From DATBGS01 sp036557885 (GTDB lineage Bacteria > Chloroflexota > Ktedonobacteria > Ktedonobacterales > DATBGS01): a stretch of DNA of 64,000 nucleotides. How positions within the stretch are numbered: position 1 is the stretch's first letter; each line of letters starts with the position of its first letter. Positions 25,072 to 33,729 of this stretch are shown here, piece after piece. The notes under the pieces are model-generated. The model was not told where the DNA came from. It searched no databases and saw nothing but the letters and a program-made list of their open reading frames with translations. The stretch covers positions 6,922 to 70,921 of the forward strand of contig DATBGS010000018.1 of the NCBI GenBank assembly GCA_036557885.1, in the 5' to 3' direction. Position numbers and translations under genes: made by a program.

Positions 25072-26718
25072 ATGCCTGATATTGTTCTCGGCGGCTGGCT
25101 GGTCGCTCGCGCGCTCAAACGCGAGGGCATAGAAGTGGTATTTACGCTCAGTGGTGGGCATATTGCCCCGATTTATGATGGCTGCCTGCGCGAGGGCATC
25201 CGCGTGATGGATACCCGCCACGAGCAGGCCGCAGTGCATGCCGCCGAGGGCTGGGCCAAGGTGACGCGCAAGCCAGGCGTGGCGCTTTTGACGGCTGGGC
25301 CTGGTGTGACTGACGGAGTAACGGGCCTGGCAAACGCCTATCTTGCGAACAGCCCCATACTAGTGATCGGCGGCGCCGCGCCGGTGGGCCAGTGGGACCG
25401 GGGCGCGCTGCAAGAGATGGGGTCGCTTGATCTGGTGCGCCCCATCACGAAATGGGCGCGAACGGTGGTGGAGACGCGGCGGCTGGGTGAATATACCAGC
25501 ATGGCGTTTCGCCAGGCGCTCAGCGGGAAGATGGGGCCGGTCTTTCTGGAATGCCCGATGGACGTGCTGAGCAACGTCATGACCGACGATCAGGTCGTGC
25601 CGCTGAGCGAGGGCTATCGCACCGAGAGCAAACAGCCCGGCGACCCAAAGCTGATTGAGCGTGCCGCTCTGGTGCTGCGCCAATCGCAGCGCCCGGTGAT
25701 TATGGCGGGTACAGCCGTCTGGTGGTGCGACGCGGCGGCACCGCTGCGCGCCTTTGCTGAGCAAACACAGGCGCCAGTCTTTCTCAATGGCAGCGGGCGC
25801 GGCAGCCTGCCGCCAGAGCATCCGCTGTATTTCTCGCAGGCGCGGCGTATGGCGTTGGGCGAGGCCGATACCATTATTCTAGTGGGCACCCGGCTGGATT
25901 TCCGGTTGAACTTTGGCGAACCGCCGCTCATTCCGGCAGAAGCGAAGATCATCTGGCTGGACGTGGCCGCTGAGGATATTGGCGCCAATCGCGGGGCCAC
26001 CGTTGGCATCCCTGGCGATGTGGGCGTGGTGATGACGCAGCTTGCCGAGGCGCTGGGCAAGCCGCTCTGCCATGATGACTGGCTCAACGCCATCCGACAG
26101 GATGAGCAAAAGAAACAGGCGGCAGATGAGGCGCTGGGCCGCTCCGATCAGACGCCTATCCACTCGATGCGTCTGGTGCGAGAGATTCGGGATTTCCTGG
26201 ACCGCGACGCCATTGTGATTGGCGACGGCGGCGATATTGTCAGCTTTGGCGGCAAAGTGATTCAGATGGCCGAGCCGGGCCACTGGCTGGACCCCGGTCC
26301 GATGGGCTGCCTGGGCGTGGGCACCGGCTATGCCATTGCCGCGAAGCTGGCGCATCCCGACAAGCAGGTGCTCATCTTACATGGCGATGGCGCCTTTGGC
26401 CTGAATGGGATGGAGTTTGAGACGATGGCCCGCCATAATCTGCCGGTTGTTTCGGTGATTGGCAATGATGGGCAGTGGGGCCAGATCAAACATCCCCAGA
26501 AGGCGGCGCTGGGCCATAGCACCGCTGCCGATCTGCTGCCTAAGATTCGCTATGATCGTATGGTGGAGGCGCTGGGCGGGTATGGCGAAATGGTGGAGCG
26601 CCCGGAGGAGATTCGCCCGGCGTTGGAGCGGGCCTTTGCTTCTGGCAAGCCAGCGTGTATTAATGTGATCACCGACCCGAACGTGCTCTATGGGCGGAGC
26701 ACAAATGCAGCCTATTGA
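25072..26718 (+). CDS. Thiamine-diphosphate enzyme of the acetolactate synthase/2-hydroxyacyl-CoA lyase group
   Basis: 548 residues. N-terminal Pyr domain with the activating Glu (TRHEQAAVHAAEGWAK), LTAGPGVTDGVTGLANAY and PVGQWDRGALQEM; central DHAP-synthase-like domain; C-terminal PP domain with the ThDP motif HGDGAFGLNGMEFETMARHN ending in GND. No FAD-specific quinone loop is obvious. It may be an acetolactate synthase catalytic homologue, oxalyl-CoA decarboxylase, or 2-hydroxyacyl-CoA lyase; no ilvN regulatory subunit gene is adjacent, which argues against housekeeping IlvB. The ATG at 25072 follows GAGGAG; it is 14 bases from the GreA-like stop. Confidence 0.88.
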   Translation: MPDIVLGGWLVARALKREGIEVVFTLSGGHIAPIYDGCLREGIRVMDTRHEQAAVHAAEGWAKVTRKPGVALLTAGPGVTDGVTGLANAYLANSPILVIGGAAPVGQWDRGALQEMGSLDLVRPITKWARTVVETRRLGEYTSMAFRQALSGKMGPVFLECPMDVLSNVMTDDQVVPLSEGYRTESKQPGDPKLIERAALVLRQSQRPVIMAGTAVWWCDAAAPLRAFAEQTQAPVFLNGSGRGSLPPEHPLYFSQARRMALGEADTIILVGTRLDFRLNFGEPPLIPAEAKIIWLDVAAEDIGANRGATVGIPGDVGVVMTQLAEALGKPLCHDDWLNAIRQDEQKKQAADEALGRSDQTPIHSMRLVREIRDFLDRDAIVIGDGGDIVSFGGKVIQMAEPGHWLDPGPMGCLGVGTGYAIAAKLAHPDKQVLILHGDGAFGLNGMEFETMARHNLPVVSVIGNDGQWGQIKHPQKAALGHSTAADLLPKIRYDRMVEALGGYGEMVERPEEIRPALERAFASGKPACINVITDPNVLYGRSTNAAY

Positions 26719-26750
26719 TTTAATTTGTTGTTCTGTGGGAGTTCGAGCGG

Positions 26751-27350
26751 ATGGCTAAGCAGCTAGATCAGATTCGCAGTGATCTGCATTCATCCAATGC
26801 CGATCATCGGGTGGCAGCAGTTCGCCAGCTTGCTGAGCAGCGTGTCTGGGAAGCGCTGGAAGAGGTGGTGCGCTTGCTGGAGGTGGATGAGTGTGGGTTC
26901 TCCGTTGCCCAGGCGTTAACGGCGTATGGCCCAGAGATTTGCAAGCGCACGGAGCTTGAATATACGCTCTTTCACCCCAAGAAAGAAGTGTGCTATCGCG
27001 CCGCATGGGTGCTGGGCTTTTTTGGCGACCAACGCGCCGTGAAGCCTCTCATGGATTCGCTGAAAGAGCCGTTCTTTCATGATCACTTCCTGCCCATGCT
27101 TAAACGGCTGGGCGTGCCGGACCTGGAGCGACAGATGATCCGCGAGTTGTCGCGCCATCGAGAATCTACCGACCACCCCGCAGCACGCTACCGCTCTGTG
27201 ACCTTTTTTCATGCCCTGACCCAGATGCAGTCTCCGGCGGCGTTGGAACTGGCCCCGCTCTTTCTGCGCGAGCAGCATGGCGCGCTGGTGCGCCAGCACG
27301 CCCAGCAATATCTCACCGTCGTGGCTCCAGACAAACGCAATCAGGCGTAG
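26751..27350 (+). CDS. HEAT-repeat protein
   Basis: 199 residues made of repeated helix pairs (DHRVAAVRQLAEQRVWEALEE, VCYRAAWVLGFFGDQRAVKPL), similar to PBS-lyase HEAT repeats. No membrane segment or catalytic motif. It begins 32 bases after the ThDP enzyme, so could be cotranscribed. Likely a protein-protein interaction scaffold; partner unknown. Confidence 0.75.
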   Translation: MAKQLDQIRSDLHSSNADHRVAAVRQLAEQRVWEALEEVVRLLEVDECGFSVAQALTAYGPEICKRTELEYTLFHPKKEVCYRAAWVLGFFGDQRAVKPLMDSLKEPFFHDHFLPMLKRLGVPDLERQMIRELSRHRESTDHPAARYRSVTFFHALTQMQSPAALELAPLFLREQHGALVRQHAQQYLTVVAPDKRNQA

Positions 27351-27354
27351 TATT

Positions 27355-27485
27355 TATAGCGTCGGCTTCTAGCCGACGAGGAGACTTGTAGCGTCGGCTT
27401 CTAGTCGGCAGGTGGGGCCGCTTGTAGCGCGGGCAGCCTGCCCGCCGGGGCGGGGCTGGGTGCCGTGCCCCTGCTTTGAGGGGTG
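27355..27485. repeat. Cluster of palindromic repeats (families B and D)
   Basis: Three family B units in a row: AGCGTCGGCTTCTAGCCGAC (27358), TTGTAGCGTCGGCTTCTAGT (27388) and TTGTAGCGCGGGCAGCCTGC (27423), then a family D unit GTGCCGTGCCCCTGCTTTGA at about 27460. The block fills the space between two genes. Confidence 0.75.
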
Positions 27486-27522
27486 GCCCACCCGCTCATG
27501 CAGCGCAGCAGAGGAGGAACCG

Positions 27523-28413
27523 ATGGCAGCGAACCAGAACGACCCCCAGGACTCCAGCGCAGGTGGCCGCCATGTGAATATTGGCGACACGCGCCTGTTT
27601 CTTGTTGAGCGCGGCCAGGGCCACCCAGTGCTGGTGCTGCATGGCGGGCCAGGGCTGGACCACTGGGAATTTGCCGACTATCTGGACGCCCTGACCGATC
27701 AGTTCCGCCTGATTCTGGTGGATCAGCGCAGCCAGGGACGCTCGGACATGTCCCCGCCGGAAACCTGGACGCTGCCCCAGATGGCAAAAGACGTGAGTTT
27801 GCTGGCCGGGGCGCTGCATCTTTCGCGCTACACGGTGCTGGGGCATTCGTATGGGGCGTTTGTGGCGCTGCAACACGCGGTAGATTTCCCCGGCGCGGCG
27901 GCGCAGACGATTGTCTCCTCTGGCCTGCCCTCAGCAAAATATCTGGAGCAGGTTGGCAAGAACCTGGCAGCCTTTGAGCCAGTGGCGCTGCGCGAGCAGG
28001 TGACGGCCTCCTGGGAGCGCGAGAAATCTGCCCAGACGCAAGAAGACTGCGCCAGCCTGATGCACGATCAACTGCCCTTCCACTTTGGCAATCCGCTGGA
28101 CCCACGTATTGCCGAGTATGAGGCGCGCACCGCCGATACTGTCTATTCGCCCCACGTGCTGCGCCATTTCGCCAACCAGGACTACGGCATGATAGAGGTG
28201 GAAGATCGGCTGGCCCAGATCACGCAGCCGCTGCTGGTGCTGGGTGGCCGCCTGGACCGCACGTGCACCGCCGAAGGCGCCAAAGCCATCGCCATTGGCG
28301 CGCCTCACGCCGAACTGGTCATCTTTGAGCACAGCGGCCATATGACGTTTGTGGAAGAAAACGCGCACTATGTGCAGGTGGTGCGGGAGTGGCTGGGGAG
28401 ATGGGTATCCTAA
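27523..28413 (+). CDS. Alpha/beta hydrolase (proline iminopeptidase-like)
   Basis: 296 residues; GAGGAGG precedes the ATG. Oxyanion motif HGGPGLDHWEF at about 40, nucleophile elbow GHSYGA with Ser109, Asp in GGRLDRTC and His in HSGHMTFVEE complete the catalytic triad. The HGGPG motif is typical of prolyl iminopeptidase/haloperoxidase-like members, but the substrate cannot be set from sequence. Convergent with resB, overlapping by four bases at the stops. Confidence 0.9.
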   Translation: MAANQNDPQDSSAGGRHVNIGDTRLFLVERGQGHPVLVLHGGPGLDHWEFADYLDALTDQFRLILVDQRSQGRSDMSPPETWTLPQMAKDVSLLAGALHLSRYTVLGHSYGAFVALQHAVDFPGAAAQTIVSSGLPSAKYLEQVGKNLAAFEPVALREQVTASWEREKSAQTQEDCASLMHDQLPFHFGNPLDPRIAEYEARTADTVYSPHVLRHFANQDYGMIEVEDRLAQITQPLLVLGGRLDRTCTAEGAKAIAIGAPHAELVIFEHSGHMTFVEENAHYVQVVREWLGRWVS

Positions 28414-30287
28414 TCCCCAGCCGTTACTTCTTTCTTCGTTTCGGCGCTTTCCTCAGCCATCTCTGCATGAGCCTCATCAACTCCTTCTACAACCGCTTCC
28501 TCAGCCGCGCTCGGCGGCAATTTTGCCGAGGCTTTCTTGCCCGCCGTCACAGGTGAAGCGGCGCCTGCTTTACCAGCCTTGGGCTTGTGCTTCTCGCTGG
28601 CTTTTGGCGCTGGTGGAGGCTCCGCGTCTTCGTCCTCCTCGTCTTCTTCGGCGGCTTCTGCCTCTGCTGCCTCCTGTGAGGTCAGTTGCAGGGCCAGCAT
28701 ATCAAAGTCGCGCTGGACGTTGATGAAGTGCTCTTTTAGCCCGGCAAACTGCACGTGCCCATCGCGGAAGCGAATCCAGACGCGGCGATGCGGGAAGTAG
28801 AAGGTGATGCACAGGGCCAGAATCATCAGGAAGGAGATCGGCCAGATCAGCGGCGAGCCGGAATCTTTCGTCACCAGCAGCACCGTGCCGCGCTTGACCA
28901 GCTTCACGGTCAGCGTCCAGCCGTTGAGCTTGGCGGCGCTTGGGTCGCCAAGTGTAACCGCTGCCAGCACCTGTTTGCAGGAAAGCGTGCCCTGCGAAAG
29001 ATCAATCAGGGGCGCGGTAGCGCCTTCTCCGGCCAGGCCGCAGAAGGTGGGGTTGCCGTTAGTATCGCTGCCGGTGACGACGACTTTCCAGCCGGTTTCC
29101 GTAAGCGTGGCGGCCACGTTCATCGTTTGCCCGATGTTGGGCAGGGGCACGTCCTGTGCGACGTTGACAGGGATGCTATCGCCGGTGTTGGGGTTCAGAT
29201 CGTTCAGGTGTTCATCTAGCACCGGGCGCTGATTAAAGATGATGTTGCCCTTGTCGTCTTTGATGGTGATCCAGGCATACATGATGAACGATGCCTGGTG
29301 GAAGGTGACGCCCTGATAGGTCAGCGGGTCGTTGACGCGCACGCGATGCTGCGCAACCTGCCGCCCATCCTGAAAGAGCGTGACATCGGTGTAGAAGTCG
29401 GTGGGCTGCCCGCTCGCCGGGTCAAAGCTGGCGAAGAACTGGTCAGCGCGATACTCGATGTTGTGGGGCGTGCCTATGGGGTAGACCACACCCGATTCGC
29501 CATCTGGCAGCGGCTGTGCGTAGCTAAACCCTGCCAGGCTTTGCAGATAGTTGTAGACGGACTGGGGCAGGAGATGCTCGGCAACGCTGTTGGGGCCAAA
29601 GCCCTGCCAGCCAGTGACGACGGTTGCCAGCATCAGCCCAACCAGGCAGGCGTGAAAGACAAACGTGGAGAGCGTGGCCCAGGCGTTCTTATGCGCGTAG
29701 AGATAGGTGGTGCCGGTGGCGCTGTTTGCTTTGGTCAGCACGCGATAATGCTTCTTGCGGAAGAAGCGTTGCAGCCCCGCCAGATCATAATCGCTATAGA
29801 AATCGGTGCGCGCAAGGGCGTTCTGGTAAAAGCGATCATTGGTGCGTACCATCGGGTAGCGAAAAGCGTTCCAGATGCCCGGCGCGCGGTTCATCGTGCA
29901 GACGGTGACGTTGATCGCCAGCAGCACCATTAACAGCTTAAAGTACCAGCTAGAGAAGATGGTAAAGAATTGCAGCGTTTGAAACAGATTGGCCCAGCCA
30001 TGCCCATATTTGCTGGTCATGTCCTGGGCCAGCCACAGGGCATAATCGCTGGGCGAGGAGGTAATTTCTACTGGCGCCTGAACGATGATGATGCCAATGA
30101 TACAGATAGTGGTAATCAGGGCAATCAATGTAATTGCTGTCTTGACGGAGCTAAACAGCCCCCACAGCGAATTGATTGGGTGCTTGAGGAAACGCCCATA
30201 GCGATTCGTCCGATGTTTTGCTTGCGCGGCTTTGCTGGCGGCACGCCTGCGGCTGACGACTCGCGGGGCGGCATGTGTTGCGGGCAT
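28410..30287 (-). CDS. resB: Cytochrome c biogenesis protein ResB
   Basis: 625 residues. ResB-like layout: N-terminal membrane helices (SSVKTAITLIALITTICIIG; FFTIFSSWYFKLLMVLLAIN), further helices near 215-240, a large outer domain (about 240-490, with HRVRVNDPLTYQGVTFHQAS), a last helix (PISFLMILALCITFYFPHRRVWIRF) and a charged Glu/Lys/Ala-rich tail of about 120 residues. ResB works with CcsA/ResC in system II haem attachment to c-type cytochromes. No ccsA gene is seen next to it here. A minus-strand TATAAT lies about 50 bases upstream of the ATG; no clear SD. The long charged tail is unusual. Confidence 0.9.
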   Translation of the reverse strand: MPATHAAPRVVSRRRAASKAAQAKHRTNRYGRFLKHPINSLWGLFSSVKTAITLIALITTICIIGIIIVQAPVEITSSPSDYALWLAQDMTSKYGHGWANLFQTLQFFTIFSSWYFKLLMVLLAINVTVCTMNRAPGIWNAFRYPMVRTNDRFYQNALARTDFYSDYDLAGLQRFFRKKHYRVLTKANSATGTTYLYAHKNAWATLSTFVFHACLVGLMLATVVTGWQGFGPNSVAEHLLPQSVYNYLQSLAGFSYAQPLPDGESGVVYPIGTPHNIEYRADQFFASFDPASGQPTDFYTDVTLFQDGRQVAQHRVRVNDPLTYQGVTFHQASFIMYAWITIKDDKGNIIFNQRPVLDEHLNDLNPNTGDSIPVNVAQDVPLPNIGQTMNVAATLTETGWKVVVTGSDTNGNPTFCGLAGEGATAPLIDLSQGTLSCKQVLAAVTLGDPSAAKLNGWTLTVKLVKRGTVLLVTKDSGSPLIWPISFLMILALCITFYFPHRRVWIRFRDGHVQFAGLKEHFINVQRDFDMLALQLTSQEAAEAEAAEEDEEDEDAEPPPAPKASEKHKPKAGKAGAASPVTAGKKASAKLPPSAAEEAVVEGVDEAHAEMAEESAETKKEVTAGD

Positions 30288-30420
30288 AAGAGTTATGGCT
30301 TTCTTCTGTTCCCAATAATCTTTCTGTGCAGATAGTATTATATCTGGCGGTTCTGGATGGGCGCAAGTTTAGCTGGCGACTGAAGTCGCGCCTATGGGCA
30401 GCTTCGCTGCCGGAAAACCC

Positions 30421-30520
30421 GCCTGCGCGGGTTAGGACGAATCCTGGTGTACTTGGGGTGGGGAGTCCGCGCAGGCGGACTTGGTGGCCGCAGGCCCCTA
30501 GCTGCGATTTTAATCGCCAG
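30421..30520. repeat. Family C palindromic repeat
   Basis: GCGCGGGTTAGGACGAAT, then GGGAGTCCGCGCAGGCGGAC and GCTGCGATTTTAATCGCCAG. The same order of blocks is found at 7937-8021 and 53480-53546. It lies upstream of the NUDIX gene and inside an open frame that extends it, which is the reason the later GTG start is preferred. Confidence 0.75.
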
Positions 30521-30538
30521 GCGAGCGAGGAAAAGCGG

Positions 30539-31003
30539 GTGAAAACGGTTGAGCAATTGGATGGCGCCTCTTCCAAGGCGCAGTTTCGTGTCGCCGTGTT
30601 CGGTGTGGTCATCGAAGCGGGCAGGGTGCTGCTGTGTCTGCGGCGCGATATTGGCTGGTGGAATCTGCCCGGCGGCGGGATGGAACTGGGCGAGACGGTA
30701 GACGAGGCGCTGCGGCGGGAAACCCAGGAGGAGACGGGCCTGGAAGTGGAGGTGGGGCGGCTGGTGGGTGTGTATTCCAAGCCGCAGAAGCAGGAGATTG
30801 TGCTGACCTTTCGCTGCCGCGCAATTGGCGGGGTGCTGACCGAGACTGAGGAGGTCACGGAAAGCCGCTACTTTCCGCCAGACGCGCTGCCGGAACGAAC
30901 GCTGCCCAAACACGCCGAACGTATCAGCGATGCCTTTCTCGATCAGCCAGAAGCCATCATCCGCGCCCAGCGCACCAGCACCGAGGAAGATCAGCGGCGC
31001 TGA
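30539..31003 (+). CDS. NUDIX hydrolase
   Basis: 154 residues from the GTG at 30539 with GCGAGGA upstream. The Nudix box is complete: G-x5-E-x7-RE-x2-EE-x-G in GGGMELGETVDEALRRETQE followed by ETGLEV. It hydrolyses a nucleoside diphosphate linked to another moiety; whether it is a MutT-like sanitiser or an ADP-sugar enzyme cannot be told. The frame is open for 71 more codons upstream, but that part is repeat DNA. Confidence 0.9.
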   Translation: MKTVEQLDGASSKAQFRVAVFGVVIEAGRVLLCLRRDIGWWNLPGGGMELGETVDEALRRETQEETGLEVEVGRLVGVYSKPQKQEIVLTFRCRAIGGVLTETEEVTESRYFPPDALPERTLPKHAERISDAFLDQPEAIIRAQRTSTEEDQRR

Positions 31004-31163
31004 AAAGGATGCTAGACGAGCAAAGCCTCATGCTCTATAATGCAGATGAGCCAGGAGCAGCGAGACGCTTTAGCAACAATCTGGTGTGACGGCGCGGGAG
31101 AGATGCCAGGCTGCGTACAGGCGGCACCTGCCAGCCGTCACCCAAGAGAGGCGGGAATTTGGC

Positions 31164-32141
31164 ATGGCAACAATTCTCGTAGTGGAGGATGACCCTCGGA
31201 TAGCAGGGCTGTTACAGGAGATGCTCAAGCTCGAAGGCTACAGGGCCATCGTCACACATACGGGGGAAGACGCCATCCATCTCGCTTTGCGCGAGATGCT
31301 CCATCTGGTCATTCTGGACCTGATGCTGCCGAGGATGAATGGCTTTGAGGTGGTGAAGACGCTGCGCAGCCATGTAAAAACTGCGCATATTCCGGTGATT
31401 ATCCTCAGTGCTCTGGATAGCACCGCCGATATTGTACGCGCGTTTGAGCATCAGGCGGATGATTATGTGAGCAAGCCATTTAAGACCGATGAACTGATGG
31501 CGCGGATTCGCACGCAACTGCGCCGTATGAAAGAAAACTTGCTGCATCCGCTGACGGGCCTGCCCGGTGGTATACAGGTGGAGCGGGCCATTGAGGGCTT
31601 GTTGCAACAGGGGGCACCCTGGAGCCTGCTGTATCTTGATCTGAATAATTTTAAAGCCTATAACGATGTCTATGGCTTTTTGAGCGGCAATCGCATGATT
31701 CAGATGTTGGCGCAGGTGTGCGTGAGGGTTGTGAAGGAGTTGGGGAATGAGGCCGATTTTATTGGGCATGTTGGCGGAGATGATTTTGTCGTGGCTACCA
31801 CGCCTGATCGTGTCGAGCCGATGTGCCAGGCGCTCATACAAGCCTTTGAGCGCGAGCAGCAGGCGCTGTATAGCGAGGAAGACCTGCTCCGGGGTGCGCT
31901 CATCACGACTGACCGCCAGGGAATGCCCTGGCAGTATCCTCTGGTGGGCCTGGCAATTGGGGTGGTCACAAACCAGTATCGGCCTGTAGCCAGCATTGAG
32001 GAAGTGAGCAGGGTGGCGGCGGAGGTGAAGAAGAAGGCGAAAGAGTCCGAGGGCAGCGCGTATTTCATTGATCAGCGTGGTCGGACTTTCCAGGCGCTGC
32101 CAGAGTATCATCTGGCGCCCGCGCCCGTAGACCTGGGCTAG
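31164..32141 (+). CDS. Response regulator with GGDEF-type output domain
   Basis: 325 residues. Receiver domain: acidic pocket VVEDDP (D9, D10), phosphoacceptor D52 in LVILDLMLPRMNG, and conserved Lys in VSKPF. From about residue 128 a GGDEF domain begins (HPLTGLPGG), with LDLNNFKAYNDVYGF and signature HVGGDDFVV, an allowed GG(D/E)(D/E)F variant, so diguanylate cyclase activity is possible. The Arg of the inhibitory I-site RxxD is absent (NEAD). No histidine kinase gene lies beside it. A longer frame to 31086 lacks an SD. Confidence 0.88.
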   Translation: MATILVVEDDPRIAGLLQEMLKLEGYRAIVTHTGEDAIHLALREMLHLVILDLMLPRMNGFEVVKTLRSHVKTAHIPVIILSALDSTADIVRAFEHQADDYVSKPFKTDELMARIRTQLRRMKENLLHPLTGLPGGIQVERAIEGLLQQGAPWSLLYLDLNNFKAYNDVYGFLSGNRMIQMLAQVCVRVVKELGNEADFIGHVGGDDFVVATTPDRVEPMCQALIQAFEREQQALYSEEDLLRGALITTDRQGMPWQYPLVGLAIGVVTNQYRPVASIEEVSRVAAEVKKKAKESEGSAYFIDQRGRTFQALPEYHLAPAPVDLG

Positions 32142-32149
32142 CGCCCCAC

Positions 32150-32200
32150 TTGTACCACCGGTTTCCCCTCAAAGCAGGGGCACGGCAGCCGGTGAGTCGT
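32150..32200. repeat. Family D palindromic repeat
   Basis: CTTGTACCACCGGTTTCCCC, then CAAAGCAGGGGCACGGCAGC and CGGTGAG. Nearly the same sequence lies at 37108-37152 and in inverse form near 27460. TTGTACCACC recurs at 32207. Confidence 0.7.
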
Positions 32201-32243
32201 GCCCACTTGTACCACCAAAATAGGGGGTAGGCAGGTCGCCCAT

Positions 32244-33662
32244 TCAAGGGGCGACGGGCTGAAACGAGAGCAACAACTGCACCGAGCGCTTATTAATCAC
32301 CCATTCTCCACTGCTGGGTGCTGGCGCTTTGCCCGGCGCGTAGGCGCGCACCCGCAGCGCTGCAAGATCAGGTCGTTGCAGGCCGTCCCACTCCCGTGCC
32401 AGCATTTTAAGACGTTGCAGGGCGCTCGTATTGCCATAGAGCAGCACCACGCCCAGCCCCGCGTCGTCCGGGCTGGCGGTGGCGGGGCGCAGCAAGGCGA
32501 TGCCTGGGCGCTGGTTTCGGCGCGAGGGAAGCAGGGGAAACGCCTGGCCTGGCGACTCTGCTTGCAAGGGATGGGAAAGCACCCCCGCGCACCACCCCTC
32601 AAATCCCCAGATGGCCTGCCCCGACCAGACGTGAATGAGTTCTGTCTCGCCATAGCGTAGCTCAAGATACGTGAGCAGCCCGCGCGTCTCCCCGCGCAAG
32701 CGCAGATCATAAGTGGTGGGTGTGCTGCTGAGCAGATGCAGCGCGTCACGGCGCACCTGGGGCGCGGCCATGAATGGCTCGCCAAAAGCGTTCAGTTCCC
32801 AGCGATGGCCTGTCTCCTGATGGGTCATCACCCCCAGCGGGGCGATGTGCTCCACCGCCATTGCCTGGTCGCCGCGTAGGGGAATAAAAAAGGCGTAAGA
32901 GGCTGCCGCGCTTTCCAGATACTCCGCGTGTTTGACGAGCGCCAGCGAAAGCTGGCCGCGCTGGTGGCGGTGCAGTTCCAGCGGCAGGACCAGCCGCCCG
33001 CCACTAACTAACTGCTCGCACCAGGCCGGGGCGATGTCATCGCTGGCAACGGTGAGTTCAATGCGGTCAAATGGTCCCAGGTCGGGCGCCCCCAGGACGC
33101 CATCCACGCACAAGACGGTGATCTCTGGATAGCCCGCGCTGGCGAGGTTGCGACGCGCCTGCTCCACGACCTCTTGATCAATATCAATCGTGACGACGGC
33201 GCGCGAGTCGCCCACCAGTTCAGCCAGCAGCGCGGCGTTGTAGCCAGTGCCCGCGCCAACCTCCAGCACGCGCAGGCCGGGGCACAGGTCAAGCTGCTCC
33301 AACATGATCGCCATCATCGAGGGGGCCGAGGAAGAACTGAGCGGCGTGCCCTGGCCGGTGCGCTTGGTGATGATGGCTTCATCAGAGTAGATTGCTTCCA
33401 GTCCTTCGCTCCGGGCCAGTTCTGGCAAGAAGTGCTCGCGGGGCACGCGCAGAAACGCGGCCTCCACCGCCGCGCTGTGCAGGACATCACGCGCTTTCAA
33501 CTGCTCCACCAGCTCGGCGCGCAGATGGTTGGAACGCTCCGCCCAGCTTTCCTGGGTGGTTGGCGGATGTTGGTCTGGTTCTTCCGGTGTTGGGCCAGCG
33601 GAACGCGGTTCTTCAGCCATAGGTGCGCCTGCAAAAGAAGATGGGTGAAAGCCTATCCCCAC
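32244..33662 (-). CDS. Protein-L-isoaspartate methyltransferase-like protein with C-terminal extension
   Basis: 472 residues from a GTG at 33662 that has AGGGAG six bases upstream; ATG at 33620 (458 residues) is the alternative. Residues about 45-255 match PCMT: VPREHFLP, the loop TGQGTPLSSSSAPSMMAIML, and SAM motif VLEVGAGTGYNAALLAELVG, followed by VDIDQEVVEQARRNL. This enzyme repairs isoaspartyl residues. The C-terminal 200 residues (about twice the normal enzyme length) carry no recognised motif. Similar long PCMT homologues act as tailoring methyltransferases, so the substrate is uncertain. Confidence 0.85.
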   Translation of the reverse strand: MGIGFHPSSFAGAPMAEEPRSAGPTPEEPDQHPPTTQESWAERSNHLRAELVEQLKARDVLHSAAVEAAFLRVPREHFLPELARSEGLEAIYSDEAIITKRTGQGTPLSSSSAPSMMAIMLEQLDLCPGLRVLEVGAGTGYNAALLAELVGDSRAVVTIDIDQEVVEQARRNLASAGYPEITVLCVDGVLGAPDLGPFDRIELTVASDDIAPAWCEQLVSGGRLVLPLELHRHQRGQLSLALVKHAEYLESAAASYAFFIPLRGDQAMAVEHIAPLGVMTHQETGHRWELNAFGEPFMAAPQVRRDALHLLSSTPTTYDLRLRGETRGLLTYLELRYGETELIHVWSGQAIWGFEGWCAGVLSHPLQAESPGQAFPLLPSRRNQRPGIALLRPATASPDDAGLGVVLLYGNTSALQRLKMLAREWDGLQRPDLAALRVRAYAPGKAPAPSSGEWVINKRSVQLLLSFQPVAP

Positions 33663-33729
33663 TGCCCGCTCCCTTTAAGATAACGGGCAGGCTTGCCCCC
33701 TGCTCAGGGGGCAAGGGCGCGAGATCTGG

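Noticed and set aside
30326..30538. N-terminal extension of the NUDIX protein
   Set aside because: The extension lies in a family C repeat; the GTG at 30539 has an SD and fits the usual NUDIX start.
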